This document shows, one piece after another, positions 7,799-15,937 of a DNA stretch of 34,990 nucleotides. Under the pieces are notes generated by a model. The model was not told where the DNA came from. It saw only the letters and a program-made list of their open reading frames with translations, and made no database searches. The position numbers and the translations under genes are program-made. Position 1 is the first letter of the stretch. Every line of letters starts with the position of its first letter. The DNA is from an uncultured Pseudomonadota bacterium (GTDB lineage: Bacteria > Pseudomonadota > Gammaproteobacteria > Xanthomonadales > Wenzhouxiangellaceae): NCBI GenBank assembly GCA_937138395.1, contig CAKZPB010000014.1, positions 1-34,990 of the forward strand, read 5' to 3'.

Positions 7799-9091
7799 TC
7801 AATTGTTCTGCTGACGCAAACGCTGCCAGTAGGCCAGGCGTTTCTGAATATCCCGCTCGAATCCCCGCGCGACCGGTCGGTATAACGCTGCTCGCGGCAG
7901 CGCGTCAGGAAAACAGTTCTGACCTGAAAAGCCATCGGCATTGTCGTGGTCGTATTGATAGCCTTTTGAATAGCCGAGCGTTTTCATCAAGCGCGTGGGC
8001 GCATTCAGCAGGTGCTCAGGTGGCGGCAATTGTCCATTGTCTCGTGCCGCTTTTTTCGCGGCTTTTTCAGCGCGATACAGCGCATTGGATTTGGGCGCTG
8101 TGCTTAAATAGACGACCGCCTGCGCGAGACTCAACTCGCCTTCCGGCAAGCCCAGCTGACGAAATGCTTCGTTGGCTGATAACGCCTGAACCAATGCCTG
8201 AGGATCAGCCATGCCGACATCTTCTGAAGCAAAGCGGATCAGTCGCCGCAGAATATAAACCGGATCCTCGCCGCCACTCAACATGCGCGCCAGCCAATAC
8301 AGCGCAGCATCCACATCCGATGCACGCATCGACTTGTGCAGGGCTGAGATCAGGTTGTAGTGCGCTTCACGATTCTTGTCGTGAATCACAGCTCGACGCT
8401 GGGTCAATTGCGCCAGCGACGCTTCATCGATGGGCTCGGATGAATCGCCGAGCTGCAGAATCATTTCGACCGTATTGAGCAGATAGCGGCCGTCACCGTC
8501 GGCCATGGCAATCAGCAGATCGCGGGACGGATCGGTCAGCGGCACGCGGTGACCTATATGACGCTCGACGCGAGCCAGCAGTTGCTCGAGGGCCGCTTCG
8601 TCGAGCCTGTTCAGTACCAGCACCTGCAGCCGGGACAACAGCGCCCCATTCAGTTCGAAGGATGGATTTTCGGTCGTTGCGCCAACCAGCGTGATGGTGC
8701 CGTGTTCAACATGAGGCAAAAAACTATCCTGCTGCGCGCGATTGAATCGGTGTATTTCATCAACAAACAGCAGGGTCGACTGCCCGTGTTCGAGTCGCTG
8801 CTCGCCCTCGGCAAATACCCGTTTCAGATCGGAGACGCCGGACGAAATGGCCGAAAGCTGAATGAAATGATGATCACCGATATCGGCAAGCAAGCGAGCC
8901 AACGTGGTCTTGCCGGTACCCGGCGGCCCCCAGAACACCAGCGACCGTATCACCCCGGCATCCAACATGCGCCGAAGCGGACGACCCGGGCCCAGCAAAT
9001 GGTCTTGGCCTACGACCTGATCGAACGCATCGGGTCGCAAACGGTCCGCCAGTGGCGGCTGAGTCGTTGATGATGCGGCGCTTGAAGCCAT
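7799..9091 (-). CDS. rarA: Replication-associated recombination protein RarA (MgsA)
   Basis: This 430-aa AAA+ ATPase is related to clamp-loader subunits and to eukaryotic WRNIP1. RarA acts at stalled replication forks. Visible motifs are Walker A GPPGTGKT (55-62), Walker B LLFVDEIHRF (about 107-116), sensor-type VGATTENPSFELNGALLSR and a C-terminal tetramerisation region (SMRASDVDAALYWLARMLSGGEDP; GYQYDHDN). The N-terminal PLADRLRP is the usual family opening. The ATG at 9091 follows the pilZ stop by 26 nt, so it is probably co-transcribed with the holB-pilZ end of the large cluster. The ribosome site is weak (GCGGA). Confidence 0.95.
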   Translation of the reverse strand: MASSAASSTTQPPLADRLRPDAFDQVVGQDHLLGPGRPLRRMLDAGVIRSLVFWGPPGTGKTTLARLLADIGDHHFIQLSAISSGVSDLKRVFAEGEQRLEHGQSTLLFVDEIHRFNRAQQDSFLPHVEHGTITLVGATTENPSFELNGALLSRLQVLVLNRLDEAALEQLLARVERHIGHRVPLTDPSRDLLIAMADGDGRYLLNTVEMILQLGDSSEPIDEASLAQLTQRRAVIHDKNREAHYNLISALHKSMRASDVDAALYWLARMLSGGEDPVYILRRLIRFASEDVGMADPQALVQALSANEAFRQLGLPEGELSLAQAVVYLSTAPKSNALYRAEKAAKKAARDNGQLPPPEHLLNAPTRLMKTLGYSKGYQYDHDNADGFSGQNCFPDALPRAALYRPVARGFERDIQKRLAYWQRLRQQNN

Positions 9092-9117
9092 TGCAGTCCG
9101 CAGGGCGCTGCGCCGGT

Positions 9118-9447
9118 CTACAGCGTGTGGGTTACCGCATCGGATTCGAGCTTGCCGGCCAGTTCAGAGGAAATCTTGTTCTGGGCCTGATTGCCCTCAT
9201 CGGTCTCGAGAAACTGAACGCCCACGCCGCTATTCCGGTTCCCGCGTGCCGACAGCCAGGCCACTCGTCCCGGCACGGCCATCCGCTCTTCGCCCATCAG
9301 CGTCAGCAGAATCAATACCTCATCGCCCAGCTTGAACCGCTTGCGCGTCGGTATAAACAATCCACCGTTCATCAGGAACGGCATATAGCTCCGATACAGT
9401 TCCTGCTGATCATCGATGTTGTGCGACAAGATGCCTTTCTGAGCCAT
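9118..9447 (-). CDS. pilZ: Type IV pilus PilZ domain protein
   Basis: This 109-aa single PilZ domain is of the type needed for type IV pilus assembly. The signature LYRSYMPFLMNGGLFIPT and GVGVQFLETDEGNQAQ match the PilZ/XC1028 class. The c-di-GMP-binding residues of canonical PilZ domains (RxxxR and D/NxSxxG) are not present: the equivalent loop reads NGGLFIPT. Direct c-di-GMP binding is therefore unlikely; in Xanthomonas this class works by contacting FimX and PilB (family knowledge). It lies 69 nt after holB, the standard holB-pilZ order. An AAGGGA ribosome site precedes the ATG by about 9 nt. Confidence 0.92.
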   Translation of the reverse strand: MAQKGILSHNIDDQQELYRSYMPFLMNGGLFIPTRKRFKLGDEVLILLTLMGEERMAVPGRVAWLSARGNRNSGVGVQFLETDEGNQAQNKISSELAGKLESDAVTHTL

Positions 9448-9461
9448 GATTGAATCCCTTG

Positions 9462-9497
9462 AATTGATCCGTTTTGAACCAGAAGAGCGGATCGATT
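9462..9497 (-). repeat. Imperfect inverted repeat between holB and pilZ
   Basis: AATTGATCCG (9462-9471) and CGGATCGATT (9488-9497) are inverted with one mismatch (a G-U pair on the RNA) around 16 nt. It lies in the pilZ leader and overlaps no coding sequence. The role is unknown; no U-run follows. Confidence 0.4.
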
Positions 9498-9516
9498 GGT
9501 TTGCTATTACTCGATT

Positions 9517-10503
9517 CTAACCGCGTTCGACCCGATTGGCCAGCCGCTGCCAGGCCAGTGCCCAGGATTGCATCATCCATTCCTGGCGAATGGGCTTTTC
9601 TGCCAAGCGCCCTCCTTCAAGCGCACGCAGCCAGCAATCCTGAAGCAATTGCAGGGACTCAGGGCCTGAAACCAGTGTGGCCGCCTGCTCCAGGCCGTCA
9701 GCGTGACCCGTCAACGTTTTCTGTAGCCAGGCCTGGGACCATCGGGCCAGCCAGTGCCAGGACCGGTGTGGGTGGTCGAGCCACGTGTCCACCACCCGGG
9801 CCTGGCTCGTTCCGTCTCGAAGCATGGCATCCAAGTGGTCTCGAATTGAATTGGCCAACTCGATCTGGCCCTGTTCCAGCCATATCAGCGCTTTGCTCGG
9901 GGATCCCTCGGCAAGGCGCAGGGCCATGGTCAGGTCCTCGACATCGGTGGTGTCTGTGCGCTGCTTGAGCCAATCGGTCGCATCCTGTTCAGTCGGCACG
10001 GGCAACGTGACGCGTTGACAGCGACTGCGAATGGTCGCAGGCAGTTGTTCGGCCTTATCGCTGACCAGGATCAGCCAGATTTCATCCGACGGCTCTTCCA
10101 GCGTTTTCAGGAGCGCATTGGCGGCGTTCAGATTCATGTGATCAGCCGATGGAATCAGGCCGACGCGACGCGTGCCGATTGACGGCGTCAGATTCAAGCG
10201 GTCGATCAATGTTCGAACCTGTTCAACCAGGATGACCGTTTTATCTTCCAGGATGTCGAGTCGAAAAAAATCCGGATGCGTGCCAGAGTCGGACAGTGCA
10301 CAGGATTTGCACTGGCCACAGGCATGTCCATCCTTTGGGTCCAGGCATAAAAGACGCAGTGCGAGCCAGTCTGCAAGCGCGCGCTTACCGGTCCCGGGCG
10401 GCCCGCTGATCAGCGGCGCATGACCAAATCGACCGGATTCGATAGACCGATCCAGTTGATGGGTTGTCGGCTCGAGCCAGGGCAGATCGAGAGCGCCACT
10501 CAT
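9517..10503 (-). CDS. holB: DNA polymerase III subunit delta' (clamp loader)
   Basis: This 328-aa clamp-loader stator subunit has an N-terminal AAA+-like domain with GPPGTGKR (34-41) and a four-cysteine zinc module (C53, then ACGQCKSC with C62, C65 and C68). LNAANALLKTLEEPSDEIWLILVS and the SRC motif (TIRSRCQRVTLP, the arginine-finger element) follow. Unlike E. coli delta', the P-loop retains the GTGK residues, but the threonine/serine after lysine is arginine, so ATP hydrolysis is doubtful. Its ATG overlaps the tmk stop (ATGA) and pilZ follows, the normal tmk-holB-pilZ order. Length matches the family. Confidence 0.94.
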   Translation of the reverse strand: MSGALDLPWLEPTTHQLDRSIESGRFGHAPLISGPPGTGKRALADWLALRLLCLDPKDGHACGQCKSCALSDSGTHPDFFRLDILEDKTVILVEQVRTLIDRLNLTPSIGTRRVGLIPSADHMNLNAANALLKTLEEPSDEIWLILVSDKAEQLPATIRSRCQRVTLPVPTEQDATDWLKQRTDTTDVEDLTMALRLAEGSPSKALIWLEQGQIELANSIRDHLDAMLRDGTSQARVVDTWLDHPHRSWHWLARWSQAWLQKTLTGHADGLEQAATLVSGPESLQLLQDCWLRALEGGRLAEKPIRQEWMMQSWALAWQRLANRVERG

Positions 10504-11126
10504 GTGAGCAGCCTTTCATGCAGGGCATTTCGAATACACGCTGCGACCTGTTCGACTGATTGCGTTGCATCAATCACGACGAAGGAGTCCGGATGTGCCT
10601 GTGCGCGCTGGAGGTACGCCTCGCGCACTCGATGCAGAAACGCGCCCTGGTCGGACTCGAATCGATCCGGACCGTCTTCGCGTTGCCGAATCCGATTCAG
10701 CCCTACTTCAACCGGAACGTCAAGCAATACGACCAGGTCCGGCTGGAGCCCCGGGTGCACGATGCTGGCCAATTGGTCCACCGGCTCCGCACCCAGTTGA
10801 CGACCACCGCCTTGATAGGCATGGCTGGCATCAGTAAAGCGATCACAGATCACATCGATACCTGCTTCCAGCGCGGGCTGGATGACCTGCTGCACGTTTT
10901 CTCTGCGTGCCGCAAACATCAGCAATAACTCGGTGATGGGATCCAGGTCGCCGGTCGCCGGAGACAGCAACAGCTCGCGAATTTGTTCGGCAGCCGGCGT
11001 ACCACCCGGTTCGCGCGTGCTGATGCTCTGACGTCCGGCAGATTCCAGCGTCTGCTGAATAACCGTCATCGCGGTGGATTTTCCGGCGCCCTCGCCACCT
11101 TCCAGACAAATCAGCAGGCCGCGCAT
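10500..11126 (-). CDS. tmk: Thymidylate kinase
   Basis: This 208-aa enzyme phosphorylates dTMP to dTDP with ATP. The P-loop GGEGAGKST (10-18), the substrate loop TREPGGTP (37-44), the DRF motif (D95-R96-F97, ICDRFTDASHAYQGGGR) and the LID region RIRQREDGPDRFE are all visible. The start ATG shares one base with the mltG stop (TGATG), and its own stop overlaps the holB ATG, so it is coupled on both sides. Length is standard for bacterial Tmk. Confidence 0.96.
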   Translation of the reverse strand: MRGLLICLEGGEGAGKSTAMTVIQQTLESAGRQSISTREPGGTPAAEQIRELLLSPATGDLDPITELLLMFAARRENVQQVIQPALEAGIDVICDRFTDASHAYQGGGRQLGAEPVDQLASIVHPGLQPDLVVLLDVPVEVGLNRIRQREDGPDRFESDQGAFLHRVREAYLQRAQAHPDSFVVIDATQSVEQVAACIRNALHERLLT

Positions 11127-12139
11127 CAGTTGCGACCCCGAATGTAGCGGTCAACGGCACGATTATGCTCGGCCAGCGTGCGAGAAAATTGATGCGTTCC
11201 GTCACCACGAGCCACGAAATAGTAGGTATCGCCCGGCTCCGGCTGCGCTGCTGCCAGGATGGCGGCTTTGCCTGGTAGAGCAATGGGCGTCGGCGGCAAG
11301 CCGTGTCGGGTGTAGGTATTCCACGGATGATCAGTACGAAGATGGACGCGCCGTATACGGCCGTCAAACGGCTCTTCCTGACGACTCTCGATGCCATAGA
11401 CCACCGTAGGATCGGTCTGAAGCCGCATGCCGGCCAGCAGACGACGCATGAATACGCCGGCAACCTGACCCAACTCAGTCGGATCCGTGGTTTCCATTTC
11501 AACAAGCGAAGCCAAGACCAGCAGTTCATCGCTGTTCTCAATCGGCAGCTCCGGGTTTCGACTCGACCAGGCTTGCTCGAGCGTGGACTGCATCGCTTCG
11601 TAAGCCCGTGTCAGGATATCCAGATCACGGTCACCGCGTACAAAAAAATAGGTTTCCGGCAGGAACTGGCCTTCGGCAAAGCAGCCGGCACAGCCCAGCG
11701 CCTCCATCAGTGCCTGATCCGTCCAATCGGCACTCACGTGGGTCAACCGTGGATCGGCCTTCAGTTCCTGTCGCAACCGATCAATGGTCCAGCCCTCGAT
11801 CAGCGTCATGCGGTGATCGACAACGCGCCCACTGGCAATCAAGTGCAGTAATTGTCGAGGCGTGATCCCAGGCTGCAGCTGATATTCACCCGCTTTCAGT
11901 ACCGGTTGCTGAAATCGCCGGATCCACTGCCAGCGCCAATCGCTGGCGCTGATGCCCAGCCTGTGCAGATCAGTCACCAGATGTGCGAAATTCGAACCGG
12001 ACTCGATCCAGATCATCGCAGGCTGCTCAAGCGCCAGCGGCTGCTGCTCGAACTGCTTCAATTGCTGCCAGCCCCAAACGCCCGCTGTCCCGATGAAGAT
12101 AAATATTAAAATTATTAAATACAGTAATTTACGAAACAT
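11126..12139 (-). CDS. mltG: Endolytic murein transglycosylase MltG (YceG)
   Basis: This 337-aa single-pass inner-membrane lytic transglycosylase cleaves nascent glycan strands in the periplasm. The membrane anchor is at about 4-24 (LLYLIILIFIFIGTAGVWGW). A LysM-like segment follows at about 40-110 (WIESGSNFAHLVTDLHRLGI; GITPRQLLHLIASG). The YceG catalytic domain has LIEGWTIDRLRQEL, EGQFLPETYFF and LASLVEMETTDP with the catalytic glutamate at about E214 (E. coli E218 equivalent). QTDPTVVYG and HPWNTYTRHGLPPTPIALPG follow. It is separated from the pabC stop by 6 nt and joined to tmk by a TGATG overlap. The 5' end is unusually A/T-rich. The position between pabC and tmk is conserved in gammaproteobacteria. 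Confidence 0.95.
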   Translation of the reverse strand: MFRKLLYLIILIFIFIGTAGVWGWQQLKQFEQQPLALEQPAMIWIESGSNFAHLVTDLHRLGISASDWRWQWIRRFQQPVLKAGEYQLQPGITPRQLLHLIASGRVVDHRMTLIEGWTIDRLRQELKADPRLTHVSADWTDQALMEALGCAGCFAEGQFLPETYFFVRGDRDLDILTRAYEAMQSTLEQAWSSRNPELPIENSDELLVLASLVEMETTDPTELGQVAGVFMRRLLAGMRLQTDPTVVYGIESRQEEPFDGRIRRVHLRTDHPWNTYTRHGLPPTPIALPGKAAILAAAQPEPGDTYYFVARGDGTHQFSRTLAEHNRAVDRYIRGRN

Positions 12140-12145
12140 TTTTAA

Positions 12146-12955
12146 TTATTCAAATAAAGTATTCCAGGCCGTGATCGCCGGATCCAATGCGGTGCTGGGC
12201 GGCAGCAGATGTCCGTCCAGTTGATGAACCAGCCGAACGCCCTGAACCGAGTTTATCACCCAAATCGAATCGTCCGGCTGCAGCTCATCCCGATGAAACG
12301 GCCGCTCCGATAACTGGCACTTCAGCAGCGCCCTGAGCCAGTCAAGCCCTACCCCCCACACCGCCGCAGGATGTGGGCCCGGTGCGATCAACTGGCCGCC
12401 ATGATGCAGCACGATGTTGCCGCTCAAGCCCTCCACCAGCCATCCTTCCTGGTCTGAGACCAGCGCTTCCTGTGCGCCATGCAGTTGACACTCGCGCGCA
12501 ATCAAGACCTGTTCGAGTCGATTCAGGTGCTTGATTCCTGCCAAAACGCTGGTCGAGTTCAGCGTTACGGTTGATCGAATCATGTCGATTTCAGGCTTGG
12601 GTTGTGCTGGAGATCGAAGCGTCAGGATCCGATTCGGCTCGGCCTGGCCGGGCGGAAAATACGCTTGGCCACCCTGACCCCGAGTCAGTGTGATGCGAAT
12701 CACCGCGTCAGGCTGTTTCGCGATGAGCTGCTTGCACTCGCTGAGCAACTGCGCCGGATCCGGTGCAGGAATGCCGAGCACCCGAAGGCTTCGTTTGAGT
12801 CGATCAATGTGGCGGGCCCACAGGGGTGACCGGCCTCGCACAAAGCGAATGGTCTCGAAGACACCGTCGCCGTACAACAAGCCACGGTCCAGAACGGAAA
12901 CCGAATCCTTGGGGACGCCATTGACCAGGCACTGCTTGGATGCAGAAGTCGCCAC
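12146..12955 (-). CDS. pabC: Aminodeoxychorismate lyase
   Basis: This 269-aa PLP enzyme of fold type IV converts 4-amino-4-deoxychorismate to p-aminobenzoate and pyruvate for folate synthesis. The family opening VNGVPKDSVSVLDRGLLYGDGVFETIR is present, as are the PLP lysine at about K142 (LAGIKHLNRLEQVLIARE) and EGLSGNIVLHHGG. The start codon is GTG at 12955, only 3 nt after the pabB stop. Branched-chain or D-amino-acid transaminases share the fold, but the pabB neighbour and the place before mltG support PabC. Confidence 0.93.
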   Translation of the reverse strand: MATSASKQCLVNGVPKDSVSVLDRGLLYGDGVFETIRFVRGRSPLWARHIDRLKRSLRVLGIPAPDPAQLLSECKQLIAKQPDAVIRITLTRGQGGQAYFPPGQAEPNRILTLRSPAQPKPEIDMIRSTVTLNSTSVLAGIKHLNRLEQVLIARECQLHGAQEALVSDQEGWLVEGLSGNIVLHHGGQLIAPGPHPAAVWGVGLDWLRALLKCQLSERPFHRDELQPDDSIWVINSVQGVRLVHQLDGHLLPPSTALDPAITAWNTLFE

Positions 12956-12958
12956 CGA

Positions 12959-14269
12959 TCAGACCGGGTCCAGCGCGCGAATCAGGCCCGCGGCCTTGGC
13001 CTCGGTTTCCTCGACTTCAGCATGGGCAATCGAGTCGGCTACGATGCCAGCGCCGGTGCTGAATTCCAGCTGATCGTGGTAAACCAGCATGCTGCGAATC
13101 AGTATATTCAGATCGAGGCGGCCATCCAGGCCCAGATAGCCCATGGAACCGGTATAGAAGCTGCGACCGGTGCGTTCAAGCTCGGCGATGATTTCCATGC
13201 ATCGCACCTTCGGGCAGCCGGTAATGGTTCCGCCTGGAAAAACCGCTCGGATCAGGTCGATCGGACTGGCATCGTCAGACAGCAGACCGCGGATATTTGA
13301 CACGATATGGTGGACGTGGGCATAACTTTCGATCTGCATCAGCTCATCGACCTGGACCGAACCTGGCCGGCACACCCGGCCCAGGTCATTACGTTCGAGA
13401 TCGATCAACATGACATGTTCCGCGCGCTCCTTGGGATGGGCCAGCAGTTCCGCCGACAAGGCACGATCGGCTTCATCCGATTGCCCGCGTGGACGGGTGC
13501 CGGCAATCGGTCGCGTCTGGACCAGTCCGTTTCGACATTCCACCAAGCGCTCAGGCGATGACGACAGCAACGTGGCATCGGGAAAACGAGCCAGGCCGGC
13601 GAATGGTGCTGCATTGGCGCGGGCAAGCTGACCATACAGTTCGACGGGATCGAGCCTTGCTCTGGCCTGACCACGCCAGCGCCTGGACAGATTGACCTGA
13701 AAAACATCCCCGTCCAGAATGTAGCGCTTGATGCGCTGCACACCTTCGATGAATTGTTCCGCAGGCTCGACCGACAGCGTAATGTCCGGCAGCGGAATGG
13801 CACCGGGTCGGCTGGCAACCGAGCCAAGCTCGTTGCGCAATTCGTCGAGCCGCGCTGCAGTTTCTGCAACCAGCCAGGTTTCTTGGCTGACGTGGTCTTT
13901 GACCAACGCGGCATCACAGCGCTGCGCCATTGCCTTGGGTAACGGCGAGGTGCAACTGGGCAACAGCAAGCGGGGTTCAATTTCGTCGACCGTTTCATAG
14001 CCTAGATAGACAAACCATCCGCCAACGAACGGGAATTCCGTCGACTGCGGTGTTTGCTCGCTTTGCCAGGCGTCTTCGAGGGAATCCAGCAGCGATTTCG
14101 AAGCATCGGCCACCAGCGGCGCCGACTGTTCGGCAACACAAAGCAACAGCGAAAAACGAGACAACGGACCGGCTTGACTGGCACTATCCAGCAAAAACGG
14201 CCAGCGATCCGGCCAGTGTCGGTGGACTGCCAGTAAATCAACGGCCGGCAGCGCGACTTGTGCGCTCAC
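12959..14269 (-). CDS. pabB: Aminodeoxychorismate synthase component I, PIAGT type
   Basis: This 436-aa chorismate-utilising enzyme aminates chorismate with ammonia from a PabA-type glutaminase (not in this window). Motifs are GGWFVYLGYET near residue 85, YILDGDVFQVNLSRRW (about 183-198), PIAGTRPRG (254-262), DLERNDLGRVC (290-300), FPGGTITGCPKVRCMEII (344-361) and GAGIVADS (407-414). The active-site motif is PIAGT, not the PIKGT of E. coli PabB whose lysine forms a covalent intermediate. PIAGT is typical of TrpE but is also known in a PabB subclass, including the Stenotrophomonas enzyme. TrpE is less likely because the protein is short and is coupled to fabF upstream (ATGA overlap) and pabC downstream (3 nt). 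Confidence 0.88.
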   Translation of the reverse strand: MSAQVALPAVDLLAVHRHWPDRWPFLLDSASQAGPLSRFSLLLCVAEQSAPLVADASKSLLDSLEDAWQSEQTPQSTEFPFVGGWFVYLGYETVDEIEPRLLLPSCTSPLPKAMAQRCDAALVKDHVSQETWLVAETAARLDELRNELGSVASRPGAIPLPDITLSVEPAEQFIEGVQRIKRYILDGDVFQVNLSRRWRGQARARLDPVELYGQLARANAAPFAGLARFPDATLLSSSPERLVECRNGLVQTRPIAGTRPRGQSDEADRALSAELLAHPKERAEHVMLIDLERNDLGRVCRPGSVQVDELMQIESYAHVHHIVSNIRGLLSDDASPIDLIRAVFPGGTITGCPKVRCMEIIAELERTGRSFYTGSMGYLGLDGRLDLNILIRSMLVYHDQLEFSTGAGIVADSIAHAEVEETEAKAAGLIRALDPV

Positions 14270-15513
14270 GCTGTGCGCGTAAACAATACCGTTCCGTTGG
14301 TGCCACCGAAACCGAAGGAATTGGAGATGGCTGCCTGGATGTCGACCTCACGCGCCGTGTGCGGGACGAAATCAACGCCTTCGCATTTCGGGTCGAGGGT
14401 ATCCAGATTGATGGTCGGCGGTATCACGCCATGATGCAATGCGAGGACAGTAAATATGGCTTCCACGCCGCCTGCAGCACCCAGCAGATGACCGGTCATC
14501 GACTTGGTCGAACTGACCAGCAGCTGTGCTGCATGATCGCCAAAGCTGGTTCGTATGGCCTGGCATTCAGCCCGATCACCCAACGGGGTTGACGTGCCAT
14601 GCGCATTCACGTAATGGATGTCTTCCGGATTCAGTTGCGCGTCGCGTATCGCCGTCGACATACAGCGTGCAGCGCCGGAACCATCCTCCGGTGGCGCGGT
14701 GATGTGGTACGCATCGCCGCTCATTCCGTACCCTTTCAGTTCGGCATAGATTCGAGCACCGCGCTTGCGCGCATGCTCGTATTCTTCGAGGACCATGACA
14801 CCCGCACCGTTCCCGAGCACAAAACCATCGCGCCCGGTATCCCATGGGCGGCTGGCGCCTTCAGGATCATCATTGCGGGTCGACATTGCTCGAGCAGCCA
14901 TAAAACCGCTCAGTGCAGTCGGGGTCGTGCCGAACTCCGCACCACCGGCAATCATGACATCGGCATCACCATAGGCAATCATGCGGCCGGCATCACCGAT
15001 GTTGTGCGTCGAGGTAGTACAGGCCGTTACGATTGAAATATTGGGCCCTTGATAGCCGTAGCGGATCGACAGTTGTCCCGACACCATGTTGATGATGCAA
15101 CTCGGGACAAAGAAAGGCGATATCCGACGCGGCCCGCTTTCAATATAGGTCGCATAGGCCTCTTCGATGGTCTTGACGCCACCGATACCGGCACCGATCG
15201 CCACTCCGTAGCGGGTCGGATCGGATGGATTCTCAGGCAAACCAGCATCCTCGATCGCCTGAATCGCAGCCGCCATGCCGTAGTGAATGAATCGATCAGA
15301 CTTGCGCGCCTCTTTCGGCGATAAGTACGGCTCGACGTCGAAATCTCGAATTTCGCCGGCAATCTTGCAGGAAAAATGATCACTTTCAACTTCCGTCAGT
15401 GGCCCGATGCCACTGCGTCCGTTGGTGATCGCATTCCATGCTGTAGGAACATCATTGCCAACCGGGCTGACACAACCCAGCCCGGTAACAGCGATGCGGC
15501 GATTGCCCTGCAT
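14266..15513 (-). CDS. fabF: Beta-ketoacyl-ACP synthase II
   Basis: This 415-aa condensing enzyme elongates acyl-ACP with malonyl-ACP. The Cys-His-His triad is intact: C165 in VTACTTSTHNIG, H305 in VNAHGTSTPLGD and H342 in KSMTGHLLGAAGG. The opening RRIAVTGLGCVSPVGND and the ending SNSFGFGGTNGTVLF are typical. It lies 50 nt downstream of acpP and overlaps pabB by 4 nt. A GGGG ribosome site lies about 8 nt before the ATG. FabF rather than FabB is assigned from the acpP-fabF position and length. Confidence 0.96.
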   Translation of the reverse strand: MQGNRRIAVTGLGCVSPVGNDVPTAWNAITNGRSGIGPLTEVESDHFSCKIAGEIRDFDVEPYLSPKEARKSDRFIHYGMAAAIQAIEDAGLPENPSDPTRYGVAIGAGIGGVKTIEEAYATYIESGPRRISPFFVPSCIINMVSGQLSIRYGYQGPNISIVTACTTSTHNIGDAGRMIAYGDADVMIAGGAEFGTTPTALSGFMAARAMSTRNDDPEGASRPWDTGRDGFVLGNGAGVMVLEEYEHARKRGARIYAELKGYGMSGDAYHITAPPEDGSGAARCMSTAIRDAQLNPEDIHYVNAHGTSTPLGDRAECQAIRTSFGDHAAQLLVSSTKSMTGHLLGAAGGVEAIFTVLALHHGVIPPTINLDTLDPKCEGVDFVPHTAREVDIQAAISNSFGFGGTNGTVLFTRTA

Positions 15514-15563
15514 AATGAAACCCCGAAGACAGCCCTGGAATCAAGGCCAGCTCGTTTAGTTAA

Positions 15564-15803
15564 TTATTGGTCTACGGTTGTTTTGACGTAGTCAACCGCT
15601 TGCTGAACGGTCGTGATCTTTTCGGCTTCTTCGTCCGGAATTTCACACTCGAATTCTTCTTCAAGCGCCATGACCAGTTCCACAGTATCGAGTGAATCAG
15701 CGCCCAGGTCATCAACAAACGATGCGCTGGGTGTCACTTCTTCTTCTTTGACACCGAGTTGCTCAACTACAATTTTTTTGACTCGCTCTTCAATGCTGCT
15801 CAT
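15564..15803 (-). CDS. acpP: Acyl carrier protein
   Basis: This 79-aa acidic helical protein carries growing acyl chains. The phosphopantetheine serine is S37 in [21 protein letters not shown]. The opening [17 protein letters not shown] is near-identical to canonical AcpP, with the acidic recognition helix II intact. A ribosome site (AAGGA, about 8 nt before the ATG) is good. It lies after fabG with a 153-nt spacer holding its own promoter and several dyads, which fits the need for far more ACP than the other Fab enzymes. Confidence 0.98.
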   Translation of the reverse strand: MSSIEERVKKIVVEQLGVKEEEVTPSASFVDDLGADSLDTVELVMALEEEFECEIPDEEAEKITTVQQAVDYVKTTVDQ

Positions 15804-15832
15804 CCATCTATTCCTTTGTGAGGTGACGATAG

Positions 15833-15862
15833 CCGGTCCATTGTAATCAAACTCGGGACCGG
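15833..15862 (-). repeat. Inverted repeat in the acpP leader
   Basis: CCGGTCC (15833-15839) and GGACCGG (15856-15862) form a 7-bp perfect GC-rich stem around 16 nt. If transcription starts near 15861 the hairpin is at the extreme 5' end of the acpP mRNA, where a stem can protect against decay. That role is inference. Confidence 0.45.
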
Positions 15863-15867
15863 ACGTT

Positions 15868-15896
15868 ATTTTACCGGACTTCCAGTCTTATGTTGA
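15868..15896 (-). promoter_or_regulatory. Probable acpP promoter
   Basis: The minus strand has TCAACA (15891-15896) and TAAAAT (15868-15873) with a 17-nt spacer, matching the -35 at 4/6 and the -10 at 5/6. The start would be near 15861 and the leader about 58 nt. A separate acpP promoter inside the fab cluster is known in E. coli. Confidence 0.5.
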
Positions 15897-15910
15897 AATT
15901 CTGAATTTCA
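15894..15910. promoter_or_regulatory. 17-bp palindrome overlapping the acpP -35 (candidate operator)
   Basis: TGAAATTC-T-GAATTTCA is a perfect 8+1+8 palindrome. Its first three bases overlap the predicted -35 of acpP. The position suits a repressor or activator dimer. It does not match the E. coli FabR or FadR consensus; the cognate protein is unknown. Confidence 0.5.
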
Positions 15911-15937
15911 TTTTTTAAGTCTTATAAACAGCTACAT

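Noticed and set aside
12959-14269. Reading the PIAGT enzyme as anthranilate synthase TrpE
   Set aside because: No trp genes are near, the protein is shorter than typical TrpE, and it is coupled to fabF and pabC. Not fully excluded without phylogeny.
15894-15916. Plus-strand terminator formed by the palindrome followed by TTTTTT
   Set aside because: The stem is A/T-rich with almost no loop and no plus-strand gene ends nearby. An operator role is more plausible.
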